64,000 nt of DNA from Burkholderia sp. BCC0322 (lineage in GTDB: Bacteria > Pseudomonadota > Gammaproteobacteria > Burkholderiales > Burkholderiaceae). Both the position numbers and the translations under genes were made by a program. Location: the NCBI RefSeq assembly GCF_902833045.1, contig NZ_CADFDU010000001.1:1195927-1259926 (forward strand). The letters are read 5' to 3'. Below, one piece after another: positions 63,901 to 64,000 of the stretch (position 1 is the first letter of the stretch; every line of letters begins with the position of its first letter). The notes beneath the pieces were generated by a model, which made no database searches, was not told the DNA's origin, and saw only the letters and a list, made by a program, of their open reading frames with translations.

Positions 63901-64000
63901 GGTGCAGCAGGGAGGCACGATATGGGGCTTGTGATCTTCTCGGGCCTGGGTATTGGTACGTTGCTGACGTTGTTCGTGGTCCCCGCAATGTACATGTTCG
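61000..64000 (+). CDS. RND multidrug efflux pump, inner-membrane subunit (C-terminus beyond window)
   Basis: 1000 codons are visible, of about 1030 expected. It begins MKFTDIFIKRPVWAVVISAL with the first transmembrane helix. Helix 4 carries the proton-relay Asp pair (AIGLVVDDAIIVVENVDRH) and helix 10 the relay Lys (LLGLITKHGILMVQFANE). Both periplasmic loops and the TM4-TM6 region FLFIGSLRAVVVPLVAIPLSL are intact. The type is the MexF/MexB-related group; substrate is unknown. In an operon with a ring-cleavage-like enzyme and a TetR repressor, it may export aromatic compounds. Confidence 0.94.
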   Translation, partial: MKFTDIFIKRPVWAVVISALILILGLRSIASLPIAQWPRTENAVVTITTNYYGADASTIAGFITQPLESAIAQAQGIDYLSSSSVSGVSTITATLRLNYDATKALTEINTQVNSVRNQLPAQAQQPILSVAVGQTTDAMYIGFYSDVLPTNNITDYLSRVVKPKLDSIEGVQTAEILGGRQFALRAWLDPDKLAAHNISAQDVYAALSNNNYLSAIGSTKGQMVMVDLTAGTDLHSVDEFKQLIVKQSGDALVRLQDVATVALGAEDYNSSVAFSGKRSVFIGIKVAPNANILTVASKVRSVFPELQAQLPSGVTGGIVYDSTEYINTSIKEVVKTLVEALFIVTVVIFLFIGSLRAVVVPLVAIPLSLVGTFFIMYVLGYSVNLLTLLALVLAIGLVVDDAIIVVENVDRHIKEESKSVLEAALIAARELGGPIVAMTVVLVAAYVPIGMRTGLTGALFKEFCFSLAGAVVVSAIVALTLSPMMTSRLFKAGQQEGRFALLLDRYFDRLRDSYERVLVKAIDVWPVLVTFGFILALLAGAAAMTAKSELSPTEDQGLVFMQIKGAANASPEQMQRIADQAFQIARKEPEYSQMFQLIGVPALNQGLGGVLLKPWDQRARTQADLVMDLQRKWNNVPGALIAAFPLPSLPGSQGLPVQFVITTTEPISNLNDVARAVMAEAQRQQLFWFADLDLKLDKPRAKVVVDREKLAAMGMTEADFGSALSAALGGNYVNYFSIAGRSYKVIPQLLQVDRLNPDQILDNYIRTPSGAMIPARTVAHVETSVQPQSINHFQQLNSATISGVSGLSQGELLPKLQAILEKVAPKGYSADSSGESRQFVQESGGFLGLLLFSLLIVYLALAFQFESYRDPVVILFSVPPALFGALAFITTGFASINVYTQVGLVTLLGLITKHGILMVQFANELQRGGRSKREAIQEAAAVRLRPILMTTAAMVLGVAPLVWAAGAGAAGRHDMGLVIFSGLGIGTLLTLFVVPAMYMF

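Overview
The window is chromosomal DNA from a Burkholderia, most likely of the cepacia complex. This rests on the very high GC content, the long Burkholderia-type RpoD, the DUF3563 and BPSS1780-type small proteins, the rpsU-yqeY-dnaG-rpoD and xseB-ispA-dxs neighbourhoods, and a P2-like prophage remnant with Burkholderia-type codon use. Species cannot be fixed from the sequence alone.

Region 1 (1-20.9 kb) is ordinary core genome. It holds the 5' end of a glutathione S-transferase, a methyltransferase, a TreZ-like pseudoenzyme, a ThiE-like protein, a CNNM/CorC membrane protein, a kinase-like protein, an EamA exporter, a LysR/tautomerase pair, a CHAD protein, the molybdate system (modE facing modABC, with a ModE-type operator), a PAP2 phosphatase, an esterase, a DUF3563 protein behind a striking perfect inverted repeat, ohr/ohrR with palindromic operators, the DUF2782-thrB-BPSS1780 cluster and amn (AMP nucleosidase).

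Region 2 (20.88-28.36 kb) is a mobile element inserted in the 3' end of amn. A 38-nt duplicated amn 3' end, with only synonymous differences, marks both borders. Inside are fragments of a P2-like prophage (integrase, gpV, gpS, gpR, gpQ) joined by large deletions, a ricin-like lectin cargo gene between S and V, and, beyond the portal/cos end, a RelA/SpoT-domain protein with a DUF4145 partner. That position matches the P2 anti-phage defence hotspot, so this pair is the best candidate for a little-described system. A two-gene cassette flanked by 119-bp direct repeats lies next to the right border.

Region 3 (28.4-50.3 kb) is core again: a secreted protein, LOG protein and polA (start codons 1 nt apart), NDH-2-like dehydrogenase, Tat-exported dienelactone hydrolase, sulfurtransferase, Rieske oxygenase, xseB-ispA-dxs (isoprenoid precursors), folE2, tsaD, a HI0933 flavoprotein, rpsU-yqeY-dnaG-rpoD and a tRNA-Ile(CAT).

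Region 4 (50.3-64 kb), just downstream of that tRNA, is an accessory, less GC-rich aromatic-compound cluster. A minus-strand operon carries azoreductase, a decayed class III dioxygenase, DoxX, pirin, ferredoxin, a haloalkane-dehalogenase-like hydrolase whose catalytic His is Lys, and a two-domain extradiol dioxygenase, with a divergent LysR regulator. Beside it a TetR repressor controls, through two operators, a plus-strand operon of a small ring-cleavage-like VOC protein, a small unknown protein and an RND tripartite efflux pump, which runs off the window.
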